Positions 54,850-62,896 of a DNA stretch of 64,000 nucleotides are shown piece by piece; position 1 is the first letter of the stretch, and every line of letters begins with the position of its first letter. Both the position numbers and the translations under genes were made by a program. Under the pieces are notes generated by a model, which made no database searches, had not been told where the DNA came from, and saw only the letters and a list, made by a program, of their open reading frames with translations. Source of the DNA: Mycolicibacterium goodii (GTDB lineage Bacteria; Actinomycetota; Actinomycetes; Mycobacteriales; Mycobacteriaceae); NCBI RefSeq assembly GCF_001187505.1, contig NZ_CP012150.1:3100001-3164000 (forward strand). The letters run 5' to 3'.

Positions 54850-55806
54850 ATGGGCATCTTCGACCGGGTCGCCCGACCCGCCATCCTGGCCGCGTCGCGC
54901 TCGCAGCGGCTGCGTGCGACGGCCGAACGGCTCCCGGTCACCCGTCGGGTGGTGGACCGCTTCGTCGCCGGCGAGACGGTTCCCGAGGCGCTGGATGTGA
55001 CTGCGACGCTTCGCTCCTCGGGTCGCATGGTGACCATCGACTACCTCGGCGAGGACACCACGAGCAAGGAGGACGCCGACCACACCGTCGAGGCCTACCT
55101 GGCGCTGCTCGACGGTCTGAAGGACACCGCCGACGGATCGAAGGTGCGCCCGCTGGAGGTGTCGCTGAAGCTGTCCGCGCTGGGGCAGGCGCTGCCGCGC
55201 GACGGCGAGAAGATCGCGTTGGAGAACGCCCACACCATCTGTGCCGGGGCCCGCGATGCCGGTGTCTGGGTCACCGTCGACGCCGAGGACCACACCACCA
55301 CGGATTCGACGCTGTCGATCGTGCGGGATCTGCGCACCGAATTCGACTGGCTGGGAACGGTTCTGCAGGCCTACCTGAAACGGACCCGGGCCGACTGTGC
55401 GGAGTTCGCCGCCGCGGGCGCACGGATCCGGCTGTGCAAGGGCGCCTATGACGAACCCGCCTCGGTGGCGTACCGCGACCCCGACGAGGTCACCGACTCG
55501 TACCTGACGTGTCTGCGGATCCTGATGGCGGGCCGCGGCTACCCGATGGTGGCGTCGCACGATCCGGAGATCATCGCCGCCGTGCCCTCGCTTGCCCGCG
55601 AATACAACCGTGGTGTGGACGATTTCGAGTACCAGATGCTGTACAACATCCGCGACGGGGAACAGCGGCGCCTGGCCGACGCAGGCAACCACGTGCGGGT
55701 GTACGTACCGTTCGGCTACGAGTGGTACGGCTACTTCGTGCGGCGCCTGGCCGAACGTCCGGCGAACCTCACGTTCTTCCTGCGGGCGCTGGCCGAACGA
55801 CGCTAG
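54850..55806 (+). CDS. pruB: Proline dehydrogenase PruB
   Basis: 318 residues from ATG 54850. Monofunctional PRODH barrel: SLKLSALGQALPRDGEKIALENA, VTVDAEDHTTTDSTL, VLQAYLKRTRADC (FAD contact), RLCKGAYDEPASVAYRD, and the C-terminal YVPFGYEWYGYFVRRLAERPAN for proline binding. It oxidises proline to P5C, passing electrons to quinone, and hands P5C to PruA. Its stop overlaps the convergent NUDIX gene stop by 3 nt. Confidence 0.96.
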   Translation: MGIFDRVARPAILAASRSQRLRATAERLPVTRRVVDRFVAGETVPEALDVTATLRSSGRMVTIDYLGEDTTSKEDADHTVEAYLALLDGLKDTADGSKVRPLEVSLKLSALGQALPRDGEKIALENAHTICAGARDAGVWVTVDAEDHTTTDSTLSIVRDLRTEFDWLGTVLQAYLKRTRADCAEFAAAGARIRLCKGAYDEPASVAYRDPDEVTDSYLTCLRILMAGRGYPMVASHDPEIIAAVPSLAREYNRGVDDFEYQMLYNIRDGEQRRLADAGNHVRVYVPFGYEWYGYFVRRLAERPANLTFFLRALAERR

Positions 55807-56342
55807 CGGCGTTCGTGGAGCGACAGTAGGGCCCACGCCGCGATCGACTGGGCATCGGTGATGTCGCCGCCGCGCATCATGTCCTCGATCTCGGCGCGGG
55901 TGAACCACGCGCTGTGCATGTCCTGCTCTTCGTGCTCACGCTCGTGGTCACCCTCGGTGAGCTCGGTCGCCAGGAACACCCAGCCGCGCTGGCTGCTCAT
56001 CCCGGCCGCGACGTCGAGCAGGCCCAGCTTGACCAGCGTGGCTGCGCGCAGTCCGGTCTCTTCACGTAATTCGCGTTCGGCCAACGCATGTGGGTCCAGG
56101 TCCTGCCGGCCCGGTGCGGTTCCCTGCGGAAACTCCCAGCGCCGCAGACCAAGTGGATAGCGGAACTGCTCCACGAGGTGGAATCTCTCGCCGTCGTACG
56201 GGATCACCAGCGCATAGGTCGGTTTGTCGACCACCGCATAGATGCCGTCGCTGCCGTCGGGCCGTTGAATGGCGTCCTCACGCAACGTGAGCCAGTCGTT
56301 CCGGTACACCTCACGGGTCGAGACCTGCTGGATCGTCCTCAT
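55803..56342 (-). CDS. NUDIX hydrolase (ADP-ribose pyrophosphatase-like)
   Basis: 179 residues from ATG 56342. Nudix box GTAPGRQDLDPHALAERELREETGLRA matches G-x5-E-like spacing with REUXEETG; FHLVEQFRYPLGLRRWEFPQG precedes it, as in ADP-ribose/UDP-sugar hydrolases. The first Gly-x5 motif position is Asp/Leu rather than the usual Glu, which slightly lowers certainty on activity. Leaderless -10 (minus-strand GATAAT, 56354-56349) is 6 nt upstream. Confidence 0.9.
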   Translation of the reverse strand: MRTIQQVSTREVYRNDWLTLREDAIQRPDGSDGIYAVVDKPTYALVIPYDGERFHLVEQFRYPLGLRRWEFPQGTAPGRQDLDPHALAERELREETGLRAATLVKLGLLDVAAGMSSQRGWVFLATELTEGDHEREHEEQDMHSAWFTRAEIEDMMRGGDITDAQSIAAWALLSLHERR

Positions 56343-56349
56343 CGGTCCA

Positions 56350-56844
56350 TTATCGCGACACGGGGGCGATGAGCTGAACCCGCAACCGGTCGGCGTCGAT
56401 GTTGCGGCCATGGGTGAGGTCATCTGCCAGCGCTTCGGCGTAGTCGATCAGGTCGGTGACGTGGACCGCATGAGGTGCGGGCAGGTCCACGTGCGAGAGC
56501 CGGTCCGACGCGCGCCGCAGCAGCGCGGCCGCGCCGGGAAAGTTGCCCCGCTGCACATGGGTGATGCCCACCGCCAGCTGCGCCAGGCCCTGCCACAGCG
56601 ACCGCTCGCTCGCCGGACCGTTCTTCCACGCGGACTCAAGGACCTCGTGGGCCGAGAACGCGTGCCCGAGATCCAGTAGCCGCTGGGCGAAGGAGAGCGA
56701 CTCCGTCGGCGACAGGCGCAGGTCATCCGGTATCCGATCCACGCCGCGGCTTCCGTAGGGCAGCGGCCTACCCAGCGCGTCGCGCGGCCGGGAATTGTGC
56801 GGACGCCCCGACTCGTCGCGGTCGCGGCCCGCCGAGGTGCTCAT
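56350..56844 (-). CDS. DUF309 domain protein
   Basis: 164 residues from ATG 56844. After an Arg/Asp-rich N-terminus the DUF309 helices are clear: AFSAHEVLESAWKNG, SLWQGLAQLAVGITHVQRGNFPGAAALLRRASDRL. The conserved His/Glu (HEVLE) and Trp-x-Gly suggest a small binding site; no function is known. A much longer upstream open frame antisense to fadD36 is not coding. Confidence 0.9.
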   Translation of the reverse strand: MSTSAGRDRDESGRPHNSRPRDALGRPLPYGSRGVDRIPDDLRLSPTESLSFAQRLLDLGHAFSAHEVLESAWKNGPASERSLWQGLAQLAVGITHVQRGNFPGAAALLRRASDRLSHVDLPAPHAVHVTDLIDYAEALADDLTHGRNIDADRLRVQLIAPVSR

Positions 56845-56922
56845 GACTCCAGCCTGTCGCGTGATCGGCATTATGTCGAGTACCACGGTTCGGCCGAAGG
56901 TTGGCCGACGAGACGAGCCGGG

Positions 56923-56928
56923 TAGCCT
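56923..56928 (+). promoter_or_regulatory. -10 box for leaderless fadD36
   Basis: TAGCCT ends 6 nt before ATG 56935. Confidence 0.5.
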
Positions 56929-56934
56929 CGCACT

Positions 56935-58341
56935 ATGCTGCTGGCCTCCTTGAATCCCGCAGCGGTTGCCGCCGGAGCGGATATCGCCGACGCGGTCCGC
57001 ATCGACGGTGCCGTCCTCAGCCGTGGTGACCTGGTGGGCGGTGCGACCTCGGTTGCCGAGCGTGTCGCCGCCGCTGACCGCGTCGCCGTCCTCGCGACTC
57101 CGACCGTCACCACGGTGCTCGCGGTCACCGGCTGCCTCATCGCGGGTGTCACCGTCGTCCCCGTGCCCGCCGACGTCGGCGTCGCCGAACGCCGTCACAT
57201 CCTGAGCGACTCCGGTGCGCAGGCCTGGCTGGGGGAGCGGCCCGAGGAGACCGAAGGGCTGCCGCATATCCCGGTGCGGCTGCACGCCCGGTCGTGGCAC
57301 CGTTACGCCGAGCCGGCACCGGAATCGACCGCGATCATCATGTACACCTCGGGCACCACGGGACTGCCCAAGGGCGTGCCGATCACCCGCAATGCCATCG
57401 CCGCCGATATCGACGCCCTGGCCAAGGCGTGGGAGTGGACGTCGGAAGACACTCTGGTGCACGGGCTTCCGCTGTTCCACGTCCACGGCCTGGTGCTCGG
57501 ACTGCTCGGTTCGCTGCGGATCGGCAACCGTTTCGTGCACACCGGCAAGCCCAGCCCCGAGCGTTACGCCGAAGCCAAGGGCACGCTGTACTTCGGGGTG
57601 CCGACGGTGTGGTCGCGCGTCGTCAACAACCTCGATGCCGCGCTCGCGCTCTCCTCGGCGCGGTTGCTCGTGTCGGGCAGTGCGCCGCTGCCGGTTCCGG
57701 TGTTCGAGCAGTTGACCAAGCTCACCGGCAAGCCTCCGGTGGAACGCTACGGCAGCACCGAATCCCTGATCATCATCAGCACTTTGGTGAACGGCGAGCG
57801 CAGGCCCGGCTGGGTCGGTGTGCCGATCGAGGGGGTGCAGACGCGTCTGGTGGACGACAACGGGGTCGAGGTTCCGCACGACGGTGAGACCATCGGACGC
57901 CTCCAGATCAAGGGCCCGACGGTGTTCGAGGGTTACCTCAACCGACCCGAGGCCACCGCCGAGGCGTTCGACGAGGACGGGTGGTTCCGCACCGGCGACG
58001 TCGCGGTGATCGACGCGGGCGGCATGCACCGCATCGTCGGCCGCGAATCGGTCGACCTCATCAAGTCCGGTGGCTACCGCGTCGGCGCGGGGGAGATCGA
58101 GACCGTTCTGCTGGGCCATCCCGGGGTGCGGGAAGTGGCCGTGGTCGGTGTCCCCGATGACGACCTCGGGCAACGCATCGTGGCGTTCGTGGTCGGTGAC
58201 GCCGCGCCCGATGAGCTCATCGACTTTGTCGCGAAGCAACTTTCGGTCCACAAACGGCCCCGCGAGGTTCGCATGGTGGACAGCCTGCCGCGCAACGCAA
58301 TGGGCAAGGTGCTGAAAAAGGAGTTGGCACAGTGGGGTTGA
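56935..58341 (+). CDS. fadD36: Acyl-CoA synthetase FadD36 (malonyl-CoA synthetase-like)
   Basis: 468 residues. AMP-ligase motifs: IIMYTSGTTGLPKGVP (P-loop-like A3), VERYGSTES (A5), WFRTGDVAVID (A7), GGYRVGAGEIE (A8) and RNAMGKVLKKEL with the catalytic Lys (A10). The short length and LPLFHVHGLVLG resemble MatB malonyl-CoA synthetases rather than long-chain FadDs. Syntenic with Rv1193-region fadD36. Confidence 0.92.
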   Translation: MLLASLNPAAVAAGADIADAVRIDGAVLSRGDLVGGATSVAERVAAADRVAVLATPTVTTVLAVTGCLIAGVTVVPVPADVGVAERRHILSDSGAQAWLGERPEETEGLPHIPVRLHARSWHRYAEPAPESTAIIMYTSGTTGLPKGVPITRNAIAADIDALAKAWEWTSEDTLVHGLPLFHVHGLVLGLLGSLRIGNRFVHTGKPSPERYAEAKGTLYFGVPTVWSRVVNNLDAALALSSARLLVSGSAPLPVPVFEQLTKLTGKPPVERYGSTESLIIISTLVNGERRPGWVGVPIEGVQTRLVDDNGVEVPHDGETIGRLQIKGPTVFEGYLNRPEATAEAFDEDGWFRTGDVAVIDAGGMHRIVGRESVDLIKSGGYRVGAGEIETVLLGHPGVREVAVVGVPDDDLGQRIVAFVVGDAAPDELIDFVAKQLSVHKRPREVRMVDSLPRNAMGKVLKKELAQWG

Positions 58342-58682
58342 GGTTCTCCGAACTCTGCATCGACGCGCACGACCCGGAGGCACTGGGGCAGTGGTGGTCC
58401 CAGGCGCTCGGGTGGCCCAAGCACACCGACTCCGATGGCGACGTGGTGTTGACGCCTCCGCCGGGAGAGGGGCCCATCTGGCTGTTCCTTGCCGTGCCCG
58501 ACGGCAAGGTCGTCAAGAACCGCCTGCACGTCGACTTCACGCCAGACGATCAACAGGCCGAGGTCGACCGGCTGATCAGCCTGGGCGCGCGCCACGTCGA
58601 CATCGGGCAGGGTGAGCAGAGCTGGGTGGTGCTCGCCGATCCCGAAGGCAACGAGTTCTGCGTTCTGTCCGCTGAGTCGTAA
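58332..58682 (+). CDS. VOC (glyoxalase/bleomycin-resistance) family protein
   Basis: 116 residues from GTG 58332, overlapping the fadD36 stop by 10 nt. The protein has two beta-alpha-beta-beta-beta modules: FSELCIDAHDPEALGQWWSQALGW and RLHVDFTPDDQQAEVDRLISLGARH, with VLADPEGNEFCVL at the end (Glu as possible metal ligand). This is the glyoxalase-like domain type PF18029. Substrate unknown. Confidence 0.9.
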   Translation: MGLRFSELCIDAHDPEALGQWWSQALGWPKHTDSDGDVVLTPPPGEGPIWLFLAVPDGKVVKNRLHVDFTPDDQQAEVDRLISLGARHVDIGQGEQSWVVLADPEGNEFCVLSAES

Positions 58683-58693
58683 TCGTTGGCCCG

Positions 58694-59068
58694 CTAGAGC
58701 CGAAATGCGACGGCGACGAGCGCGATGAGTCCGAGGATCGCGATCAAGCCGGCCATCATTCCCGCGAGCGAGTACGGCATATCCGGGTTGTTCGCACGCA
58801 GTGCCCGGCTTTCCTGCCGATGCTGGACCCACGCCAGAGTCAGCGAGGTCAGGCCGATACAGATCATCACCATGCCGACGATCCATGGACTGACCACCGG
58901 GTGGCGGTGAAGCTCGGTGGCCTGGTACTGGAAGAACTTGAAGATCGTGAAGCCGAACGCGATCAGTGAGGTGCTGGTTCGAATCCAGGCCATCGTGGTG
59001 CGCTCGAGCGCCAGTCGCGTGCGCTCCACTGCCAGCCGGGTCGAGGTGTCGAGCGGCTGATTTGTCAT
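58694..59068 (-). CDS. DUF202 membrane protein (YidH-like)
   Basis: 124 residues. N-terminal TRLAVERTRLALERTTMAWIRTSTSLIAFGFTIFKFF is the DUF202 (PF02656) hallmark; three hydrophobic helices follow. Function unknown. Convergent with the VOC gene. Confidence 0.92.
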   Translation of the reverse strand: MTNQPLDTSTRLAVERTRLALERTTMAWIRTSTSLIAFGFTIFKFFQYQATELHRHPVVSPWIVGMVMICIGLTSLTLAWVQHRQESRALRANNPDMPYSLAGMMAGLIAILGLIALVAVAFRL

Positions 59069-59083
59069 CGCGGCGTGGATGGG

Positions 59084-59407
59084 TCAGTTGCAGCCGCTGG
59101 CGTTCACCCACCGGCCGTTCCAGCCGATGCACCCGGTGACGTTGGAGCCCGGCGGTGGCGGTGGTGGCGGCGGCGGTGCGTCCCCGGGCAATGGGGCGTA
59201 ATAGGCAGGCGGCGGAACGTAGGGCGCCACGGCGTCGGCGATGTTGACACACCCGCCCACCGTGATGCGCCTGCCTGCACTCGCGCAGACGTCGGCGCCG
59301 GCGGTGCCCGCGGGGGCGAGCAGGACGATCGCGCCGGGGAGCGCGGTGAACGCCAAGGCGGCTGCGGCTGCTCGTACCCTGACCGACCGTGATGATGATC
59401 TGAACAT
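59084..59407 (-). CDS. Small secreted Pro-rich protein
   Basis: 107 residues from ATG 59407 (AGGGA 6 nt upstream; a TTG six codons earlier is less likely). Signal peptide VRAAAAALAFTALPGAIVLLAPAGTAGA; mature part with four Cys (VCASAG, GGCVNIAD, TGCIGWNGRWVNASGCN) and a run of Pro (DAPPPPPPPPPG). The GWNG..NASGCN ending recurs in small exported mycobacterial proteins. Function unknown. Confidence 0.8.
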   Translation of the reverse strand: MFRSSSRSVRVRAAAAALAFTALPGAIVLLAPAGTAGADVCASAGRRITVGGCVNIADAVAPYVPPPAYYAPLPGDAPPPPPPPPPGSNVTGCIGWNGRWVNASGCN

Positions 59408-59421
59408 CGTTGTCCCTGACT

Positions 59422-59793
59422 TCAATTGGGCGGGGTGAGGCCGCAGCGGTTGCGGAAGTCCACAAGCGGTTGGCGGATACCGGTGAGATCGGCGCGGGCT
59501 TGCGGGTTGGCTTCGAAGTAGGTGTTGATGGCGTCCGCTGCCTCCTCGTGCGGACGGTCACGCACGCTGCTGTAGAAGTTGTTGACGTCGGGGTGGGTGA
59601 ACAGATACCCCGATGTCGCGGCCGCGACGCCCGACGCGATTCCCGCGAGGTCGGCGGCCGTGCAGTTCGGTGGCCGCGGCGGGGGTTCGGCAGTCGCCGT
59701 CGCCGATCCGAAGAGGCCGGCGACCATGGCGGCGAGGCAGGCAGCGCCCGCCGGCAGGAGCGCCTGACGCGCGATGAGCCATGTGAGTGCCAT
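59422..59793 (-). CDS. Hemophore-related secreted protein (Rv0203/Rv1174c family)
   Basis: 123 residues from ATG 59793, with GAGAGGAG 6 nt upstream. Signal peptide (LLPAGAACLAAMVAGLFGSATATA) then the family pattern NCTAADLAGIASGVAAATSGYLFTHPDVN, NFYSSVRD, INTYFEANPQARADLTGIRQPLVDFRNRCG with two Cys forming a disulfide. Rv0203 binds haem outside the cell and passes it to MmpL3/MmpL11. Rv1174c (TB8.4) lies near fbiC in M. tuberculosis; here the family member is ~13 kb away. Haem binding by this protein is inference. Confidence 0.88.
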   Translation of the reverse strand: MALTWLIARQALLPAGAACLAAMVAGLFGSATATAEPPPRPPNCTAADLAGIASGVAAATSGYLFTHPDVNNFYSSVRDRPHEEAADAINTYFEANPQARADLTGIRQPLVDFRNRCGLTPPN

Positions 59794-59950
59794 GGAACGC
59801 TCCTCTCGGAAAGGCGGGCAACGGCCGGTTGCGTTTCCGGTGCGCGGAACTGTAGCAGGCAACGGTGAACCCCATGCGCTGAAACACCATGTTGTTCGGA
59901 CCGCTGCACCATACTCAACATGCGTAGGCCGATCGGTGACGAGGAGGGGC

Positions 59951-62290
59951 ATGCCCGACAGTCCGAGTGAAGGGGTGATCGCGCCGCGGTTGCCGGGTGG
60001 CGGTGTGCTCCCGTTCCCGCCGGTGCCCTCGGGCAGTATCGCGGGCCCCACGTTGCAGGAATCGACGTACCAACCTCGTACGGTCCCCAAGCGTCTGCAC
60101 GACGACTCGCCAAACATCGTCATCGTGGTCATCGACGACGCCGGCCCCGGTCTGCCGTCGACGTTCGGCGGCGAGGTGACCACCTCCACACTGGACCGGG
60201 TGTGCGCTGAAGGCGTGTCGTACAACCGCTTTCACACGACCGCGATGTGCTCACCGACTCGCGCGTCGCTGCTGACGGGACGGAACCACCACGAGATCGG
60301 AAACGGCCAGATCGCCGAACTGGCGAACGACTGGGATGGTTACGCGGGCAAGATCCCACGGTCGGCCGCCACGGTTGCCGAGGTGCTCAAGCAGTACGGA
60401 TACGCGACGTCGGCGTTCGGCAAATGGCACAACACGCCGGCCGAGGAGACCACTGCCGCGGGGCCGTTCGACAACTGGCCGACCGGTCTCGGGTTCGAGT
60501 ACTTCTACGGCTTTCTCGCGGGCGAGGCGTCCCAATACGAGCCCCATCTGGTGCGCAACACCGCGGTGGTTTCCCCACCGAGAACTCCGGAAGAGGGCTA
60601 CCACCTGTCAGAAGATCTGGCCGATGACGCCATCGGATGGTTGCGGCGACACAAAGCCTTCAACGCCGACAAACCGTTCTTCATGTACTGGGCCAGCGGC
60701 TGTCTGCACGGCCCGCACCACATCATGAAGGAATGGGCCGACAAGTACGCAGGCCGGTTCGACGACGGTTGGGATGCCTATCGCCGACGGGTGTTCGAGC
60801 GGGCGAAGGCCAAAGGCTGGATCCCGCCCAACTGCGAACTGACCGAGCGGGATCCGCAACTGGCGGCGTGGGACGACATCCCCGAAGACGAGAAGCCGTT
60901 CCAGCGCCGACTCATGGAGGTCGCCGCCGGGTACGCCGAGCACGTCGACGTGCAGGTCGGTCGGATCGCCGACGAACTGGACTCGTTGGGCTACGCCGAC
61001 AACACCCTGTTCTTCTACATCTGGGGAGACAACGGTTCCTCCGGCGAAGGACAGAACGGCACGATCGCCGAACTGCTGGCGCAGAACGGGATACCCACCA
61101 CCGTGCGGCAGCACATCGATGCTCTCGACGCTTTGGGCGGCCTCGACGTGCTCGGCTCGCCACTGGTGGACAACCAGTACCACGCGGCGTGGGCGTGGGC
61201 GGGCAGCACACCATACAAGGGAATGAAGCTGCTGGCGTCGCACCTCGGTGGCACGCGCAACCCGATGGCGGTGCGCTGGCCCGCCAAGGTCGCGGCTGAC
61301 GCAACGCCGCGTGATGTGTTCCTGCACTGCAACGACGTCGTACCCACCATCTACGAGATCGTGGGCGTCGAACCACCGCGGGTGGTCAACGGTGAGCCTC
61401 AGATGGCACTTGCGGGAGCAAGTTTCGCACGCACCCTTGGCGACCGGAATGCGCCGGGCGGCAAGAAGACCCAGTACTTCGAGATCATGGGCAGCAGGGC
61501 GATCTACCACGACGGGTGGATGGCGTCGGCTCGCGGGCCGAGGCTGCCGTGGGTGCCGGGACAGCCAGAAGGGATCGCCACCTGGAGCCCGGACAGCGAC
61601 GCCTGGGAGCTCTACCACCTCGACGAGGACTGGTCGCAGGCCAACGATTTGGCCGAGCAGATGCCGCAGAAGCTGGCACAGATGCGGGAGCTGTTCATCG
61701 TCGAGGCCGCCCGCAACGCCGTACTTCCCATCGGCGGTGGACTGTGGGTCCCGGTGTACCACCCCGAGTTGCGGATCGCCCCGCCGTATCGGGAGTGGGA
61801 TTTCTCGGGCGACACCGTGCGTATGCCCGAATTCTGCGCGCCGGCGCTGGGCAACAAGAACAACATTGTCACGATCGACGTCGATGTCCCCGTGAACGCA
61901 AGCGGCGTGCTGTACGCGCTCGGCGCGGCAGCGGGCGGCCTCACGGTATATCTCGACGACGGGTACCTCTGCTACGAGTACAACCTTTTCATTCTGTCCC
62001 GCACAAAGATTCGCTCCACGGACAAACTGCCGCCGGGTCGGGCCACGATCACGGTCGACACACGGTATGCCGAGCCGCGCCCAGCCGGCCCCCTCGACGT
62101 CACCGTGGCCCGTGACGGGGTGACCATTGCCGACGGTCGGGTTCCGATCAGTGCACCGCTGTTGTTCACGGCCAACGATTGCCTGGACATCGGCACCTGC
62201 CTGGGCTCACCGGTGTCACTGGACTACCGCGACCGCGCACCGTTCCCCTTCGAGGGGCGCATCCATCGAGTCCACGTCGCCTACACGTAG
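59951..62290 (+). CDS. Arylsulfatase (type I, formylglycine-dependent)
   Basis: 779 residues from ATG 59951 with GAGGAGG just upstream. Type I sulfatase: VIVVIDDAGPGLPSTFGG (metal Asp pair), the formylglycine motif CSPTRASLLTGR (~residue 103), FGKWHNTP, HGPHH, and WGDNGSSGEG. The C-terminal ~200 residues form a beta-sandwich. Length and motifs fit the large mycobacterial AtsA/AtsD group. It hydrolyses sulfate esters; the absence of a signal peptide suggests a cytoplasmic place. Substrate unknown. Confidence 0.93.
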   Translation: MPDSPSEGVIAPRLPGGGVLPFPPVPSGSIAGPTLQESTYQPRTVPKRLHDDSPNIVIVVIDDAGPGLPSTFGGEVTTSTLDRVCAEGVSYNRFHTTAMCSPTRASLLTGRNHHEIGNGQIAELANDWDGYAGKIPRSAATVAEVLKQYGYATSAFGKWHNTPAEETTAAGPFDNWPTGLGFEYFYGFLAGEASQYEPHLVRNTAVVSPPRTPEEGYHLSEDLADDAIGWLRRHKAFNADKPFFMYWASGCLHGPHHIMKEWADKYAGRFDDGWDAYRRRVFERAKAKGWIPPNCELTERDPQLAAWDDIPEDEKPFQRRLMEVAAGYAEHVDVQVGRIADELDSLGYADNTLFFYIWGDNGSSGEGQNGTIAELLAQNGIPTTVRQHIDALDALGGLDVLGSPLVDNQYHAAWAWAGSTPYKGMKLLASHLGGTRNPMAVRWPAKVAADATPRDVFLHCNDVVPTIYEIVGVEPPRVVNGEPQMALAGASFARTLGDRNAPGGKKTQYFEIMGSRAIYHDGWMASARGPRLPWVPGQPEGIATWSPDSDAWELYHLDEDWSQANDLAEQMPQKLAQMRELFIVEAARNAVLPIGGGLWVPVYHPELRIAPPYREWDFSGDTVRMPEFCAPALGNKNNIVTIDVDVPVNASGVLYALGAAAGGLTVYLDDGYLCYEYNLFILSRTKIRSTDKLPPGRATITVDTRYAEPRPAGPLDVTVARDGVTIADGRVPISAPLLFTANDCLDIGTCLGSPVSLDYRDRAPFPFEGRIHRVHVAYT

Positions 62291-62297
62291 GGGCCGT

Positions 62298-62696
62298 TCA
62301 CGTCTGACCGTCTGGCGCCTTCATGAGGGCTGCCAAGATGATGGCGGCGAGGAGCAGTGCCGGGACATCTCCCCACAGGTGCCCCATGTGATGACCACCG
62401 CCGAACGACTGCACCGCCATGATCACCGCGTGAACGACGCTGGAGCACACCGTGAACCAGATCAGGCTTCGATGTGATTCAGGGCGGCGCGCGGCATTGA
62501 TGAGGAACACGCCGAGCGTCGCGTACAGGCCGACGATCATCATGAAGTAATTCGATTCGTGCGGCGGTCCGGCGTGCCACGCCCACCCGGACGGCCACAC
62601 CGCGGCCAGTGGGTAGAGGAGAAGCATCAGCGCGCCGATGGCGACGAGTGCGACCTGCAGGAGCCGGTACCGCGCCGGCGATCCGATCGTGGTCAT
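62298..62696 (-). CDS. Four-helix membrane protein
   Basis: 132 residues from the second of two adjacent ATGs (62696; GGAGGG then has 5-nt spacing). Four hydrophobic helices: LLQVALVAIGALMLLLYPLAAVW, YFMMIVGLYATLGVFLINAA, LIWFTVCSSVVHAVIMAVQSF, and VPALLLAAIILAALM. GGGHHMGHLWGD is a His-rich loop. Resembles the DUF6632 group of unknown function. Convergent with the arylsulfatase gene. Confidence 0.8.
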   Translation of the reverse strand: MTTIGSPARYRLLQVALVAIGALMLLLYPLAAVWPSGWAWHAGPPHESNYFMMIVGLYATLGVFLINAARRPESHRSLIWFTVCSSVVHAVIMAVQSFGGGHHMGHLWGDVPALLLAAIILAALMKAPDGQT

Positions 62697-62883
62697 CATG
62701 CCCTCCGTGTGTGGTGGCCTCCGCGGAACATAGCGCTCGACGCGGGTCGCTATCGCGGAATCGTCAAGGCGGGCCGTATACACCATGGGTGTGACATTTT
62801 GTGCCGGTGAGCTGTGGTTATCCCCAGACTCGTTTTCATCCACAGGTCGGGTTTTCGCCGGTCCACAGGGGTGTGGCCACCGG

Positions 62884-62889
62884 TAAATT
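62884..62889 (+). promoter_or_regulatory. -10 box for leaderless 13E12 gene
   Basis: TAAATT ends 7 nt before ATG 62897. Upstream (62818-62866) three TCC(A/C)CA(G) motifs occur (TTATCCCCA, TCATCCACAGG, GGTCCACAGG), a pattern I associate with the leaders of 13E12-type genes. Confidence 0.5.
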
Positions 62890-62896
62890 CGAACGT

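Noticed and set aside
62818..62870. Cluster of DnaA-box-like TCCACA motifs, possible origin
   Set aside because: Only three imperfect motifs, no dnaA/dnaN/parAB genes nearby, and the pattern belongs to the leader of 13E12 genes.
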